Below the pieces are notes generated by a model. That model saw only the letters and a list, made by a program, of their open reading frames with translations. It was not told the origin of the DNA and made no database searches. Source: JBCAWW01 sp039024315 (GTDB lineage: Bacteria; Bacteroidota; Bacteroidia; J057). From it: a DNA stretch of 29,666 nt. The stretch is from contig JBCCQN010000095.1 of assembly GCA_039024315.1 (NCBI GenBank), positions 1 to 29,666 on the forward strand, read 5' to 3'. This document shows, piece after piece, positions 7,865-14,515 of the stretch. The first letter of the stretch is position 1, and each line of letters opens with the position of its first letter. The position numbers and the translations under genes were made by a program.

Positions 7865-7880
7865 GTGAAACTCGGATGCA

Positions 7881-7906
7881 TAGGATCGGCATGCATGCCG
7901 ATCCTA
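7881..7906. repeat. Perfect 26-base palindrome
   Basis: TAGGATCGGCATG is followed immediately by its exact reverse complement, without a spacer. It sits between the stop of the lipoprotein gene (7915) and the start of the membrane protein gene (7864). It could act as a transcription terminator-like hairpin or belong to a dispersed palindromic repeat family. No T-run follows on the minus strand. Confidence 0.85.
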
Positions 7907-7914
7907 CGATTAGA

Positions 7915-8757
7915 TTATTGTTTGACGATTCTAAAGCTTTCGCTTTTTTCTGAGTTCAGATCCTCCCAGCGTAAGATGTAAATACCTGATGCTAAGTCAT
8001 TCAGTCGCCAATCAAAGGTATTGCCTTCAAATTGGGTTTGCTGTAGGGTTTTGCCGTCAATACTTAAGAGAGTGATCCGCGATGAGCGAGCTTCAGCTAG
8101 GGTCAAATTGATATGATCGATAAATGGATTGGGGCCAATTTGTAAAATAGGATTTAAGCGTTCGGCAGGGCCGGCCTCCTCTAAAGGGTCTGGGGAATGA
8201 AGCTTTTGGAGATAAATTCCTTCTCCTTCGGCAATTGCTTGATCATTAAGCGCCTCGAAGGCTTTGTACACCTCTCGACGACGATTTTTGACAAAGTAAG
8301 TGGAATCGACATCGCCTTCCTCCTGCTCCACTAGCTCATAACGTTTAAAGTATTTTTCCACCTCAATGGCATTTTGTTGCTGGCCCGGATCTAGGAAGGC
8401 TGAAAGCAGATTGTAGGCAGAATCTTCCTGCAAGCGAAAAGAGGAAATATGCCAATATCCCGCACGATTAGAATCTGGCCAATTGATCAGGTAATCATCT
8501 CCATGGGCCACAATTTCTCCTGTGAATATCACCTTGTTCTCTAACCAAAGTTCATACTGAGAATTCCCTAAGTGTTTGAATTCCAGTAAACCGTTGGCCT
8601 CATCTTTGGTGCCTTCTTGCATACTGAAATAATATTCCCCGACTAATTCGAGGGGATTTCGTCCTTTCGCTTTTTTAGCAAAGAGGATTTCTTGGCAAGC
8701 CGTCAGACCCAAACAAAGTAAGCCTGTGAATAAAATAGCAATGGTTCGGATTCGCAT
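7915..8757 (-). CDS. Lipoprotein with T9SS C-terminal sorting domain
   Basis: 280 residues from the ATG at 8757, chosen because a lipoprotein signal begins there (MRIRTIAILFTGLLCLGLTAC, lipobox LTAC, modified Cys at about 21). The longer open frame to 8856 adds an unlikely extension. The middle (about 25-190) is unrecognised and reads like a small beta-rich domain (EYYFSMQEGTKDEANGLLEF, then LWLENKVIFTGEIVAHGDDY). Residues about 205-280 are a T9SS type A sorting domain (IGPNPFIDHINL, then LLSIDGKTL, then ASGIYILRW). The combination of lipid anchor and T9SS domain is uncommon. Divergent from the VLRF1-like gene. Function unknown. Confidence 0.75.
   Translation of the reverse strand: MRIRTIAILFTGLLCLGLTACQEILFAKKAKGRNPLELVGEYYFSMQEGTKDEANGLLEFKHLGNSQYELWLENKVIFTGEIVAHGDDYLINWPDSNRAGYWHISSFRLQEDSAYNLLSAFLDPGQQQNAIEVEKYFKRYELVEQEEGDVDSTYFVKNRRREVYKAFEALNDQAIAEGEGIYLQKLHSPDPLEEAGPAERLNPILQIGPNPFIDHINLTLAEARSSRITLLSIDGKTLQQTQFEGNTFDWRLNDLASGIYILRWEDLNSEKSESFRIVKQ
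8158..8173 (-). repeat. Degenerate REP-like element in the lipoprotein gene
   Basis: The plus strand reads GCGTTCGGCAGGGCCG: an intact 4-bp stem CGGC/GCCG with loop AGG next to the GCGTT tag. It matches the family consensus at all but two loop/stem-edge positions and falls in the linker before the sorting domain. It could be a chance coding match. Confidence 0.3.
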
Positions 8758-8760
8758 AAT

Positions 8761-8808
8761 TGTATCGTATTTTTGAGGCGATACGATAAGGTAATCAGAA
8801 ACGATACA
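8761..8808. repeat. Inverted repeats in the divergent promoter region
   Basis: TGTATCGT at 8761-8768 is the exact reverse complement of ACGATACA at 8801-8808, and TATCGTAT at 8763-8770 pairs with ATACGATA at 8781-8788. Three copies of the ATCGTA/TACGAT core lie between the starts at 8757 (minus) and 8865 (plus). This arrangement could be an operator for the divergent pair. Confidence 0.4.
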
Positions 8809-8864
8809 AATCCCGATGACGTATATCAGTGCAAGCTGACTACAAAAATCCATCAAAAACTGCC

Positions 8865-9527
8865 ATGAAACGCGCTGAGCGATATTCTTATGACGAAAGT
8901 CTGACTTTTCTGAGGGAGGAGGCCGACTCCGTCGAACGCGTAGAATTGGACCCTAAACGCCACAGAATATTGTCCTTAGGACCTATGCGAGAAGTTTATT
9001 GGGAGTTTCGTTTGCCTTTGCCATTCCCCGCGATTGAAGTCGAAGAATCGCTGGACGACTATCTCAGCCGCATTCCAGCATGGATCCCTCCCTACATGAT
9101 TGTCCTGATTCAGGCAGGAGCAGCCGCCATTGGTTACTTTGAAGAGGGAGAAGTTGTCCATCATAAAGCAATCAAGAAGTACATGAAGCGTCATAAGCGC
9201 GACAAGTCTCAGATCAGCTATCTAAATACGCGTGGTAAATCCAAAGCAGGTTCTCGCATCCGCTTGGCCAACACCGTACGCTTTTTTGAGGAGATCAATG
9301 AGCGTATTACGCCTTGGGTTGAGGAGCTAGAACCCGAGCGAATTTTGTATTCGTGCTCCGCACAACTCTGGGGCATGTTGTTTCAATCCAAGACTCCCCC
9401 ACCCTTTGAAAAGAAAGACCCTCGTCTGATCAAAGTACCACTGGATGTCAATATCCCAGACTTTGAAGAACTTTTGCGTGTCAACAATATCGTAATCGAA
9501 GGCATATTTAATGCCGAAAATCCGTAA
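8865..9527 (+). CDS. VLRF1-like (Vms1/ANKZF1-type) release factor domain protein
   Basis: 220 residues from the ATG at 8865; an upstream in-frame GTG at 8829 is possible but less likely. The core resembles the eRF1-like domain of Vms1/ANKZF1. A strand (MIVLIQAGAAAIGYFEEGEVV) leads to HKAIKKYMKRHKRDKSQ. Then come GKSKAGSRIRLAN, corresponding to the family's N/K-SAGSSLRR.N stretch, and a helix ending ITPWVEEL. Gln116 in KRDKSQ sits where Vms1 has the catalytic Gln of its GGSQ loop. Vms1 cleaves peptidyl-tRNA on stalled large ribosomal subunits, so a role in bacterial ribosome rescue is the natural guess; this is inferred. The N-terminal 50 residues are unrecognised. An inverted repeat follows the stop. 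Confidence 0.7.
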   Translation: MKRAERYSYDESLTFLREEADSVERVELDPKRHRILSLGPMREVYWEFRLPLPFPAIEVEESLDDYLSRIPAWIPPYMIVLIQAGAAAIGYFEEGEVVHHKAIKKYMKRHKRDKSQISYLNTRGKSKAGSRIRLANTVRFFEEINERITPWVEELEPERILYSCSAQLWGMLFQSKTPPPFEKKDPRLIKVPLDVNIPDFEELLRVNNIVIEGIFNAENP

Positions 9528-9531
9528 AAGT

Positions 9532-9592
9532 ACCCTATGGGTTAGGAGAGATAATAGATAGATTAATAATCTCTAATTTTTACACCTAACCC
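9532..9592 (+). repeat. Nested inverted repeats after the VLRF1-like gene
   Basis: GGGTTAGG (9539-9546) pairs with CCTAACCC (9585-9592), enclosing AGAGAT/ATCTCT (9547-9552/9569-9574). ACCC at 9532-9535 can pair instead with GGGT at 9539-9542, so two alternative folds are possible. The element ends 8 bases before the ATG of the tail-collar gene, so it could act as a terminator, an attenuator or a 5' leader structure. Confidence 0.5.
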
Positions 9593-9600
9593 AATTTAAG

Positions 9601-10179
9601 ATGAAAACTGTTAGCCAATCTTATGTCAAGCGACTCTTTTGGATCGCCATGCTCCCTTATGTCCTTGCCGGAGGATTTTTTCTCAGTAGCGCTGCTTATA
9701 ATAAATATCAAGAAGGAACCGAAGCACAAGAAGAGATGCAGGTCATGGCTAGTCCAAATGTATTTGCCCCCGAAGATATCCAAAGTGTAGAACCCTTTAT
9801 TGGCCAAGTGATCATGTTTGCCGGTAATTTTGCGCCTCGTGGCTGGGCTTTCTGCGATGGGGCCTTGCTACCGATTAGCGCTAATTCAGCATTGTTTTCA
9901 ATCCTAGGTACTACCTATGGTGGAGATGGACGGACTTCTTTTGCGCTGCCTGATTTGCGGGGTCGAGTAGCCGTACATCCTGGCCGAGGACCTGGTTTAA
10001 CAGAGAGAAGACTAGGCAGTAAGTTTGGCTCAGAGACGATCTCCTTCCAAGGCAGAGGCAAAGCCGTAAGCGTTGGCGATAAGGGCCTAGCCGAACAAAA
10101 AGTCCCAAGCGTCATGCAGCCCTCATTAGGAATCAATTTTATTATCGCTTTGCAGGGAACCTATCCCTCTCGCAATTAA
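9601..10179 (+). CDS. Tail-collar (microcystin-dependent-type) protein with N-terminal membrane segment
   Basis: 192 residues. Residues about 12-32 form one hydrophobic segment (WIAMLPYVLAGGFFLSSAAY) that is either a signal anchor or a signal sequence. From about residue 62 comes the phage tail collar domain, with MFAGNFAPRGWAFCDGALLP, then LGTTYGGDGRTSFALPDLRGR. The usual ending LGINFIIALQGTYPSRN is present, so the gene is complete. Such proteins occur in phage tails and also as stand-alone bacterial genes. No other phage gene lies nearby, so it is probably a chromosomal envelope-associated protein. A good terminator follows at 10210-10247. Confidence 0.85.
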   Translation: MKTVSQSYVKRLFWIAMLPYVLAGGFFLSSAAYNKYQEGTEAQEEMQVMASPNVFAPEDIQSVEPFIGQVIMFAGNFAPRGWAFCDGALLPISANSALFSILGTTYGGDGRTSFALPDLRGRVAVHPGRGPGLTERRLGSKFGSETISFQGRGKAVSVGDKGLAEQKVPSVMQPSLGINFIIALQGTYPSRN

Positions 10180-10209
10180 ATTTTATCCCCATACGAGCAC
10201 CATAATGCG

Positions 10210-10247
10210 ATCAGCGGCTACCTTAGAGCGAGTCGCTGATTTTTTTT
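10210..10247 (+). terminator. Rho-independent terminator of the tail-collar gene
   Basis: ATCAGCGGCT (10210-10219) pairs with AGTCGCTGAT (10231-10240), a 10-base stem with one G-T wobble and an 11-base loop. It is followed at once by a run of T (10240-10247). Confidence 0.85.
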
Positions 10248-10277
10248 ATCTATTTTTCAAAAAAAATTCTCACCCCC

Positions 10278-10304
10278 TGTCCAATTCCGAAAAACTCGTT
10301 CGTC
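10278..10304 (+). promoter_or_regulatory. Putative ECF42-type promoter of the YCII-sigma operon
   Basis: TGTCCA (10278-10283) and CGTC (10301-10304) are separated by 17 bases, 33 bases before the YCII start codon. Published ECF42 targets have a TGTCGA-like -35 and a CGTC-like -10, so this fits autoregulation of the operon by its own sigma factor. Confidence 0.5.
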
Positions 10305-10337
10305 TTAGAGGCGAATCACATAAAAAACTAAAGAACA

Positions 10338-10682
10338 ATGAATGAATTTTTGATGATTTTCCGCCATGTCCCTACAGCAGACTCAGCTCCTTCACCAGAA
10401 GAAATTCAAGCTAGCGTCAAAAAATGGCAGGACTGGATCGGTGGGATCGCTCAACAAGGCAAATTTGTCAGCACCCAACAGCTTAGCCCTAATGGCAAAA
10501 CGATCAAAGGCAATGAAGTGATCTCGGACGGCCCTTATGCAGAGGTCAAGGAGATTGTCGGTGGGTTTTTGATTTGTAAGGTAGCTACTATGGAGGAAGC
10601 TTTAGAGATCGCCAAAGGCTGCCCGATTCATGCCTATGGAGGCACAGTGGAAGTTCGTGAGTTAATGAAGCTGGACTTTTAG
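10338..10682 (+). CDS. YCII-related (DGPF) domain protein
   Basis: 114 residues covering one YCII-like domain: MNEFLMIFRHVP, then the central helix VKKWQDWIGGIAQQGKF, the DGPYAEVKE motif that names the DGPF subgroup, and a C-terminal GTVEVREL strand. The DGPF proteins are small ferredoxin-like-fold proteins whose reaction is not established. Their genes are the standard neighbours and proposed targets of ECF42 sigma factors. The sigma factor gene starts 5 bases after this stop, so they form one operon. Confidence 0.9.
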   Translation: MNEFLMIFRHVPTADSAPSPEEIQASVKKWQDWIGGIAQQGKFVSTQQLSPNGKTIKGNEVISDGPYAEVKEIVGGFLICKVATMEEALEIAKGCPIHAYGGTVEVRELMKLDF

Positions 10683-10687
10683 ACAGT

Positions 10688-11917
10688 ATGCCACAAGAAT
10701 TACTCCCCAATCTTTTTCGAACGGAGTTTAGTAAGATTACCTCTGTCCTCTGCAAGCGATTTGGTCTCGACCAGATGGGACTTGCAGAGGACCTGGTATC
10801 TGATACTTTTTTGTTGGCCGCAGAAACTTGGGGTCTTCAAGGCATCCCTTCTAATCCGACGGCCTGGCTTTATACGGTGGCCAAAAACAAAGCCTTAGAC
10901 CAGCTAAGACGGCAGCAGTTGTTTGAGCAAAAAATCGCACCCAATCTTGGCGAGGATGAGCGTTCGGCGAGTAGCCGTCAAACCGAGATAGACCTCTCCC
11001 CTAGCAATATCAAGGACAGTCAGCTCCAAATGATGTTTGCCGTTTGTCATCCGGCGATTGCTCAGGAGGCCCAAATCGGGCTGGTACTGCGGATACTTTG
11101 TGGCTTTGGGATAGAGGAAATTGCGGATGCTTTTTTGACTAATAAGGAGGTTATCAATAAAAGGCTCTACCGCGCTAAGACGAGTCTCCGCAAGCATCAA
11201 GTAGAGCTGGTCTTGCCCCCTAGCAGTGAGATTTCAGCGCGCCTAGATACGGTATTGCACAGTTTGTATTTGCTTTTCAATGAGGGTTATTATTCTGCTT
11301 CGCAGAACGCTCCGTTGCGGAAGGATCTATGTTTAGAAGCGATGCGATTGAGCTATTTGTTACTAGACGACGCTCGCACAGCGCTACCCAAAGTGAAAGC
11401 GCTATTAGCTTTGATGTGTTTTCACGCTTCGCGCTTTGAGGCAAGAACCCACACCGAAGCAGCTGCCCCCATTCAATATGCCGATCAAGATCCGGCGCTA
11501 TGGGATCAGGATTTGATCCGCCAAGGCGAACTCTTTCTCAACCAAGCGGCCATCGGAAAACATGCTTCCCGCTTTCATTTTGAGGCTGCTATTGCCTATT
11601 GGCACACCCGACCAGACAGCGTCAGCGAGAAATGGACGCAAATATTGGGGCTATATGATGCTTTGCTAAGAGAGGTACAATCTCCGATTACCGCTTTGAG
11701 TAGAGCCTATGCGCTTGCAAAAGTAGAGGGAGCAGAGGCGGGGATTTTGGCGGCAGAAGGCTTAGCCTTGGAGGGGAACCATTACTACCATAGTCTATTG
11801 GGCCAGCTTTACCGGGAGATAGATCATAATAAGGGGGTGGATCATTTATTGCAAGCCTTGCAGCTAGCCAAAACGGATGCGGATAAGGCGACGATTAAGC
11901 GATTGTTGGAGGCTTAG
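10688..11917 (+). CDS. ECF42-type RNA polymerase sigma factor with C-terminal TPR-like extension
   Basis: 409 residues. Residues about 8-80 are sigma region 2 (DLVSDTFLLAAETW, then NPTAWLYTVAKNKALDQLRR). Residues about 110-170 are region 4 (LRILCGFGIEEIADAFLTN, then NKRLYRAKTSLR). The long extension (about 180-409) has the conserved LFNEGYYSAS, LCLEAMRLSYLLL and YDALL segments and helical repeats typical of the ECF42 group, where the extension is needed for activity. No anti-sigma factor is present. It follows the YCII gene by 5 bases. A perfect copy of the window's REP-like element lies within the coding sequence at 11295-11310 and encodes ASQNA, in a loop where the family varies. Confidence 0.9.
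   Translation: MPQELLPNLFRTEFSKITSVLCKRFGLDQMGLAEDLVSDTFLLAAETWGLQGIPSNPTAWLYTVAKNKALDQLRRQQLFEQKIAPNLGEDERSASSRQTEIDLSPSNIKDSQLQMMFAVCHPAIAQEAQIGLVLRILCGFGIEEIADAFLTNKEVINKRLYRAKTSLRKHQVELVLPPSSEISARLDTVLHSLYLLFNEGYYSASQNAPLRKDLCLEAMRLSYLLLDDARTALPKVKALLALMCFHASRFEARTHTEAAAPIQYADQDPALWDQDLIRQGELFLNQAAIGKHASRFHFEAAIAYWHTRPDSVSEKWTQILGLYDALLREVQSPITALSRAYALAKVEGAEAGILAAEGLALEGNHYYHSLLGQLYREIDHNKGVDHLLQALQLAKTDADKATIKRLLEA
11295..11310 (+). repeat. REP-like element, exact copy, in the sigma factor gene
   Basis: CTGCTTCGCAGAACGC, stem CTGC/GCAG with loop TTC. It is read in frame as (S)-A-S-Q-N-A, followed by CCG for Pro. The same frame is used by the copy at 29185-29200. Confidence 0.75.
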
Positions 11918-11923
11918 AACGGC

Positions 11924-11980
11924 GGCGTATGCAATACGCCGCTACAAACTGGCTAGATGTAGGGGCGTATTGCATACGCC
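11924..11980. repeat. Paired palindromic repeats after the sigma operon
   Basis: Two hairpins with the core GCGTAT(GCA/TGC)ATACGC lie at 11922-11942 and 11963-11981 in opposite orientation. Together their 23-base outer arms (11924-11946 and 11958-11980) pair with only one mismatch around an 11-base spacer. They begin a few bases after the sigma stop and could serve as its transcription end. TGTAGGGGCG at the right arm resembles REP elements tagged with GTAG. Confidence 0.8.
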
Positions 11981-11991
11981 CACAGAGATAA

Positions 11992-12152
11992 ACGTTCCGC
12001 GAAGGGGTTTGGGCATTTAAAGATCCCGGATATACTCGTACACTCGCATTCCGATTTCGGGATGACCGGTTTTCCTGATTATAAACTCTAAGGGTCATCC
12101 CGGCCAAGGTACGCGAGCCGGGATCTTAAGGGTAAAGCGTTCCGCAAAGCTG
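11992..12152. repeat. Nested dyads flanked by REP-like elements
   Basis: AAGATCCCGG (12020-12029) pairs with CCGGGATCTT (12118-12127), and inside it CGGGATGACC (12058-12067) pairs with GGTCATCCCG (12093-12102). Degenerate minus-strand copies of the 16-base element lie on either side, at 11992-12007 and 12137-12152. No gene is seen in 11918-12210; the region is a pile-up of unrelated short palindromic repeats. Confidence 0.7.
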
Positions 12153-12210
12153 TGATATAACTAAGGTGACGAATCCCTTTATAAAAAGGAGCATCACTTT
12201 AACGGAATCT

Positions 12211-12399
12211 TCATTTGAATAGTAGGTCTTTTAGCTCTTCAAGAGTTAAAAGACGCTCCTTTCCAATTTGTATGCGGTCTTTTCTGTCTTGGGCGATCTC
12301 TAGCAGAAGATCCTCTTTTAGTGAATCGGCAATGAATATCAGTAAGCTTAACTTCTGATCAACTGTAAGAGTTAGTATCTTTTTTTGTAGCTCTTCCAT
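12211..12399 (-). CDS. Small antitoxin-like protein (addiction-module component type), orphan
   Basis: 62 residues. The helix ILTLTVDQKLSLLIFIADSL and the later segment RKDRIQIGKERLLTLEELKD follow the pattern of the small addiction-module proteins (about 70 residues, with a LxxeerxxLxxxixdSL helix and an RxxxixxGxxxxLsxEE tail) that usually precede a RelE/ParE-type toxin gene. Here the downstream side (12210 and below) holds only palindromic repeats, so no toxin partner is present. It may be a solitary antitoxin left after loss of the toxin, or an unrelated helical protein. The ATG at 12399 is the only sensible start. A hairpin lies just upstream. Confidence 0.5.
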   Translation of the reverse strand: MEELQKKILTLTVDQKLSLLIFIADSLKEDLLLEIAQDRKDRIQIGKERLLTLEELKDLLFK

Positions 12400-12407
12400 A
12401 AATCTAA

Positions 12408-12450
12408 AAAGGATATTTCCGATTACATCTAGTAAACGAAAATATCCTTT
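12408..12450 (-). terminator. AT-rich hairpin after the phosphosulfolactate synthase-like gene
   Basis: AAAGGATATTT (12408-12418) and AAATATCCTTT (12440-12450) form an 11-base stem. On the minus strand the stem is followed by a few T residues, 22 bases after the end of the gene at 12473. The stem is AT-rich, so termination may be leaky into the small ORF. Confidence 0.55.
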
Positions 12451-12472
12451 ATGAGTTAATCAGGCTGGAAGC

Positions 12473-13237
12473 CTACTTATCCAAAAACGTATGGAAAGTA
12501 TCACCTCTTAGACCTAAACGTAGCGTTTCGAGGGGGATGGCATCTACGGGCGCAATGTTGCCGAGGTTGACATTGGTGCCGAGTAGTTTGATGAACCAAA
12601 CCTGCTGATTTTTTTGGGGCGCTTCCCAAAGGACTTTTTCTGGCGGGATCACGTCAAGGATTTCTCCGATCAAGTCGCCGCGGATAGATGAATCGCCGTG
12701 GAACATACCGACGGTACCACTTTCGCGGGCTTCGGCAATCACTTTCCATGAACCGGCATCTAGCTCAGTCTGCATCATTTCGATCCATTGAGAAGGGCGC
12801 AATACTTTGGAAGGATCTTTACTTCCTACCTCAGAGAGGACGATATAATCTTTAGCAAGCTCACGAATGAGTTCATTTTTTTGGTCGCCCTGAAAATCAA
12901 TCGAGCCATCAGAGACTTCAAGGTGAGTAGCACCGTACTTTTCGAGGATACGCTTATAATCATCCATTTGATTGCGGACGTAGAAAGCTTCTAATAGCGT
13001 ACCACCGAAATAAAAGGGAATACCGGCTTCTTTATAGATAGCAAGCTTTTTTTCGAGATTAGGCGTTACCGCAGAGGTAGCCCAACCCAGCTTGATAATA
13101 TCAGCATATTCAGCCCCGACGCTGAGGAAATCTTCTGCTTCGCGCACGCTGAGGCCTTTGTCCATGATCATGGTAAGACCTGCTTCACGCGGCTTGCTCG
13201 TACGGTCAGGAATTTGCTGGAGAGGGTAGTTTAGCAT
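12473..13237 (-). CDS. comA: Phosphosulfolactate synthase-like protein (ComA family)
   Basis: 254 residues, the usual family length, with a TIM-barrel pattern. The family's first enzyme, (2R)-phospho-3-sulfolactate synthase, adds sulfite to phosphoenolpyruvate in methanogen coenzyme M biosynthesis. Visible family marks are KPREAGLTMIMDKG, ADIIKLGWATS, FYFGGTLLEAF, THLEVSDGSIDF, YIVLSEVGSKD, VIAEARESGTVGMF and EAPQKNQQVWFIKLLGTNVNLGNI. In Bacteroidota there is no coenzyme M pathway; a role in making a C3 sulfonate, perhaps for sulfonolipids, is only a guess. No sulfolactate phosphatase or dehydrogenase lies beside it. It is followed by an AT-rich hairpin and preceded by the GAPDH terminator, so it probably has its own promoter in 13238-13420. 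Confidence 0.8.
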   Translation of the reverse strand: MLNYPLQQIPDRTSKPREAGLTMIMDKGLSVREAEDFLSVGAEYADIIKLGWATSAVTPNLEKKLAIYKEAGIPFYFGGTLLEAFYVRNQMDDYKRILEKYGATHLEVSDGSIDFQGDQKNELIRELAKDYIVLSEVGSKDPSKVLRPSQWIEMMQTELDAGSWKVIAEARESGTVGMFHGDSSIRGDLIGEILDVIPPEKVLWEAPQKNQQVWFIKLLGTNVNLGNIAPVDAIPLETLRLGLRGDTFHTFLDK

Positions 13238-13298
13238 GTGAATGAAAATTAATTAGCCTTGGGAAAAGGGGTGTTGGATGGTCTTTCCTTGCCTTCTG

Positions 13299-13401
13299 AA
13301 GTATTTAGTACAAAGTAGTTAGTATCTAGAAAAGTTGATTTAGAGATAATGTGAACCCTTTTTCGACTATCTTTCTACTTTATACTTTTGTCTTAATACT
13401 T
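13299..13401. repeat. Imperfect heptamer-phased inverted repeat element
   Basis: The left arm 13299-13324 (AAGTATTTAGTACAAAGTAG followed by TTAGTA) resembles the reverse complement of the right arm 13376-13401, with several mismatches. Both arms are built of 7-base units such as TTTAGTA, CAAAGTA and GTTAGTA. A related fragment, AAGTATTTAGTA, is at 3731-3742. It looks like a decayed miniature element or an operator cluster upstream of the phosphosulfolactate synthase-like gene. Confidence 0.4.
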
Positions 13402-13420
13402 AAAATAGAGAGGCAAATCT

Positions 13421-13456
13421 AAAAAAAAGCGGCATCCACCAAAAGCAGATGCCGCT
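13421..13456 (-). terminator. Rho-independent terminator of the GAPDH gene
   Basis: AGCGGCATC (13429-13437) and GATGCCGCT (13448-13456) make a perfect 9-base stem with a 10-base loop. On the minus strand it is followed by eight T residues (complement of 13421-13428). Confidence 0.92.
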
Positions 13457-13479
13457 CGATATTGTAAAAAGCTAATAAA

Positions 13480-14475
13480 TTAGCTCATACGGCTTACAAG
13501 ATCGACAACACGTGAAGCATAACCCCACTCATTGTCATACCATCCTACCAATTTCACCATCGTACCCATAGCAGAAGTCATACCGCTATCGAAGATACAA
13601 GAGTGAGGGTTACCAACGATATCAGAAGATACCAAAGGATCAGTAGTGTACTCCATGATGCCTTTCATAGGACCGTCAGCGGCAGCCTTCATGGCAGCGT
13701 TGACTTCATCAGCAGTAACTTCTTTACCCAATACCACGGTAACATCAGTCAAAGAACCCGTGATGGTTGGTACGCGGGCAGCGATACCGTCCAATTTACC
13801 TTTGAGTTGAGGAAGTACGATCCCTACAGCAGTGGCAGCACCAGTGGTAGTAGGAACGATGTTTTGAGCAGCAGCACGCGCACGACGAAGGTCGCGGTGA
13901 GGTGCATCTTGGATATTTTGGTCAGCAGTGTATGCGTGGATAGTAGTGATATATCCAGATACGATACCAAAGTTGTCGTCCAATACCTTGGCCATAGGCG
14001 CAAGACAGTTGGTAGTACAAGAAGCGTTAGAGACGACTTCCATGTCAGAAGTTAGGATGTCATCGTTTACGCCTAGTACGACAGTAGCATCCACTTCCCC
14101 TTTAGCAGGAGCGGAGATGATTACTTTTTTGGCACCAGCAGTAATATGCATAGCAGCTTTAGCGCGGTCGCGGAAAACACCCGTAGATTCGACTACGATG
14201 TCAACCCCTAGATCGCCCCAAGCGAGCTTTTCAGGGTTGCGTTCTGCGCTAGCAAGAATACGCGTACCATTTACAGTGATAGAATCATCATCGAAGCCAT
14301 CAACAGTACCCGCAAATTTGCCGTGAGCAGTATCATATTTGAGAAGGTGAGCCAGTGTTTTGTTGTCGGTAAGGTCATTGATTTTGACGATCTCGACTTC
14401 AGGGTTGTTTAGCAAACCCCGGAAAACTAAGCGGCCGATACGACCGAAGCCGTTAATACCAACTTTAATTGCCAT
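13480..14475 (-). CDS. gap: Glyceraldehyde-3-phosphate dehydrogenase, type I
   Basis: 331 residues, full length. It oxidises glyceraldehyde 3-phosphate to 1,3-bisphosphoglycerate with NAD+ in glycolysis, and runs in reverse in gluconeogenesis. The Rossmann motif GINGFGRIGR is at residues 7-16, the catalytic SNASCTTNC has Cys153, and HAYTADQ, PTTTGAA, the GSLTDVTV segment and WYDNEWGYA are all intact. The aspartate in INDLTD (end of the second strand) suits NAD+ rather than NADP+. It has its own promoter at 14516-14547 and terminator at 13421-13456, so it is monocistronic, as expected for a highly expressed gene. Confidence 0.98.
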   Translation of the reverse strand: MAIKVGINGFGRIGRLVFRGLLNNPEVEIVKINDLTDNKTLAHLLKYDTAHGKFAGTVDGFDDDSITVNGTRILASAERNPEKLAWGDLGVDIVVESTGVFRDRAKAAMHITAGAKKVIISAPAKGEVDATVVLGVNDDILTSDMEVVSNASCTTNCLAPMAKVLDDNFGIVSGYITTIHAYTADQNIQDAPHRDLRRARAAAQNIVPTTTGAATAVGIVLPQLKGKLDGIAARVPTITGSLTDVTVVLGKEVTADEVNAAMKAAADGPMKGIMEYTTDPLVSSDIVGNPHSCIFDSGMTSAMGTMVKLVGWYDNEWGYASRVVDLVSRMS

Positions 14476-14515
14476 AGTTTAATAATTATAATAAGTAATT
14501 TTTACACAGACAGCG

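Noticed and set aside
10960..10977. Possible further REP-like copy in the sigma factor gene
   Set aside because: The stem CGGC/GCCG and GCGTT tag are present but the loop has five bases; too far from the consensus to count.
13603..14326. Two open frames opposite gap (150 and 132 residues)
   Set aside because: Serine/threonine/valine-rich reading of a strongly conserved gene's complementary strand; no start context or homology.
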